The notes under the pieces were generated by a model. It made no database searches, was not told the origin of the DNA, and was given only the letters and a program-made list of their open reading frames with translations. DNA of 64,000 nucleotides from Planctomycetota bacterium (GTDB lineage: Bacteria; Planctomycetota; UBA1135). The position numbers were made by a program, and so were the translations under genes. The stretch lies in contig PAHY01000009.1 in NCBI GenBank assembly GCA_002705055.1, positions 1-64,000 on the forward strand. The letters are read 5' to 3'. This document shows, one piece after another, positions 63,295 through 64,000 of the stretch (positions within the stretch are counted from its first letter, which is position 1; the number at the start of each line of letters is the position of its first letter).

Positions 63295-64000
63295 ATGAGC
63301 GTCTCCTGCGGAATTGTCGGGCTTCCAAACGTCGGGAAGTCCACCCTGTTCAGCGCCCTGACTTCAGCCCAGGCCGAAGTCGGCAACTTCCCGTTCTGCA
63401 CGATCGAGCCGAACGTGGCTCAGGTCGAGGTGCCGGACGAGCGTCTGCAACTGCTGCACGAACGGGTCAAGACCCAAAAGGTCATCCCGGCGGTGGTGCG
63501 GGTGGTCGACATCGCCGGCCTGATCGAAGGCGCCTCCGAAGGCGAGGGCATGGGCAACAAGTTCCTCGGCAACATCAAGGAGTGCGACGCGATCATGCAG
63601 GTGGTGCGCTGCTTCGGCGGCGACCGCGTGGTGCGCGAAGATCCGGTTGATCCGATTGCCGATATCGAGGTGATCGAACTCGAACTCGCGCTCGCGGACC
63701 TCGAGACGGTCAAGCGCAACGTCGAGCGCGTCGCCAAGAAGGCGCGCCTAGGCGATAAGGACCTGCAGTTCCAACAGGCGACCTTCGAGAAGGCTGCCGG
63801 CCTGCTCGAGGAGGGCAAGCAGCTGCGACGCGAGACCTGGACAGACCAGGAGCGCGCGGCGCTGAAGCCGCTATTCCTGATGACCATGAAGCCGATGCTC
63901 TACGTTGCCAACGTGTCCGACGAGGATCTCGATGGCAGCAGCGAGCTGGCCCAGCGCGTGGCCGCGCGCGCCGCGGAGTCCGGCTGCGAGTGGCTGCCGA
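63295..64000 (+). CDS. ychF: redox-regulated ATPase YchF (Obg family), 5' part
   Basis: 235 codons, cut by the window end; full-length YchF has about 363. P-loop GLPNVGKSTLFSALT (about 9-23), switch I NFPFCTIEPN, G3 DIAGLIEGASEGEGMGNKFL and DAIMQVVRCF. YchF prefers ATP over GTP; the NxxE motif that marks this would follow at the end of the visible part (ANVSDEDL). Associates with the ribosome and is linked to stress responses. Confidence 0.95.
   Translation, partial: MSVSCGIVGLPNVGKSTLFSALTSAQAEVGNFPFCTIEPNVAQVEVPDERLQLLHERVKTQKVIPAVVRVVDIAGLIEGASEGEGMGNKFLGNIKECDAIMQVVRCFGGDRVVREDPVDPIADIEVIELELALADLETVKRNVERVAKKARLGDKDLQFQQATFEKAAGLLEEGKQLRRETWTDQERAALKPLFLMTMKPMLYVANVSDEDLDGSSELAQRVAARAAESGCEWLP

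Overview
The window is about 64 kb of GC-rich, gene-dense bacterial chromosome with roughly 60 protein genes, very short intergenic gaps and many 1-10 bp gene overlaps. No rRNA, tRNA, CRISPR array, transposase, integrase or phage gene was seen, so it reads as core chromosome. The organism has an outer membrane (a beta-barrel porin, many lipobox signal peptides). Secreted HEAT-repeat proteins, an FG-GAP/ASPIC-UnbV protein with an extra C-terminal beta domain, di-haem peroxidase lipoproteins and a DUF1570-like metallopeptidase recall high-GC Planctomycetota, but the phylum is inferred from gene style and not proven.

Layout. 1-2.7 kb: NatA/NatB-type ABC exporter. 2.7-9 kb (minus): DUF309 protein, two secreted HEAT-repeat proteins, carA, tsaD and an S41 protease. 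9-12.4 kb: a transglutaminase-fold lipoprotein without its catalytic Cys, a split transketolase whose C half is encoded first, and a QueD/PTPS homologue. 12.7-16.7 kb: a BoxR-type regulator divergent from boxC-boxB (aerobic benzoyl-CoA pathway). 16.7-20 kb: a carboxypeptidase-regulatory-like lipoprotein, an SRAP protein and a YjdF-like membrane protein. 19.5-22.8 kb (minus): ApbE, porin, FMN-binding protein and four-helix membrane protein behind a Fur-box-like operator. 22.9-34.9 kb: thymidine phosphorylase, two MauG/CcpA-type peroxidases, ASPIC/UnbV protein, rsmJ, nadA, esterase, amidohydrolase and class I aldolase. 34.9-42.3 kb (minus): a complete-looking his operon hisG-hisC/HAD-hisB-hisH-hisF-hisA/I/E-hisD preceded by a leader peptide with six His codons and an intrinsic terminator. 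42.3-51 kb: small membrane proteins, a gluzincin, a pseudopilin, exonuclease III, an ALDH7-type dehydrogenase, a VOC protein and an arylsulfotransferase-like lipoprotein. 51-62.2 kb: methylmalonyl-CoA mutase mutA-mutB, a DUF3667 protein, glpD, meaB, an LTA-synthase-like sulfatase and a Na+/solute symporter. 62.2-64 kb: two lipoproteins and ychF, cut by the window edge.

Three things run through the window. (1) A TANNNT -10 hexamer lies 5-8 nt upstream of about fifteen start codons, which predicts leaderless mRNAs; in three divergent pairs the two -10 hexamers overlap. (2) Seven of about twelve convergent gene pairs end on one shared CTAG tetranucleotide. (3) The his operon combines a transcription attenuator with two unusual gene fusions, one of which may supply histidinol-phosphate phosphatase. 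The best candidate for an undescribed functional unit is the putatively Fur-controlled ApbE/porin/FMN-binding/membrane-protein cluster at 19.5-22.8 kb.
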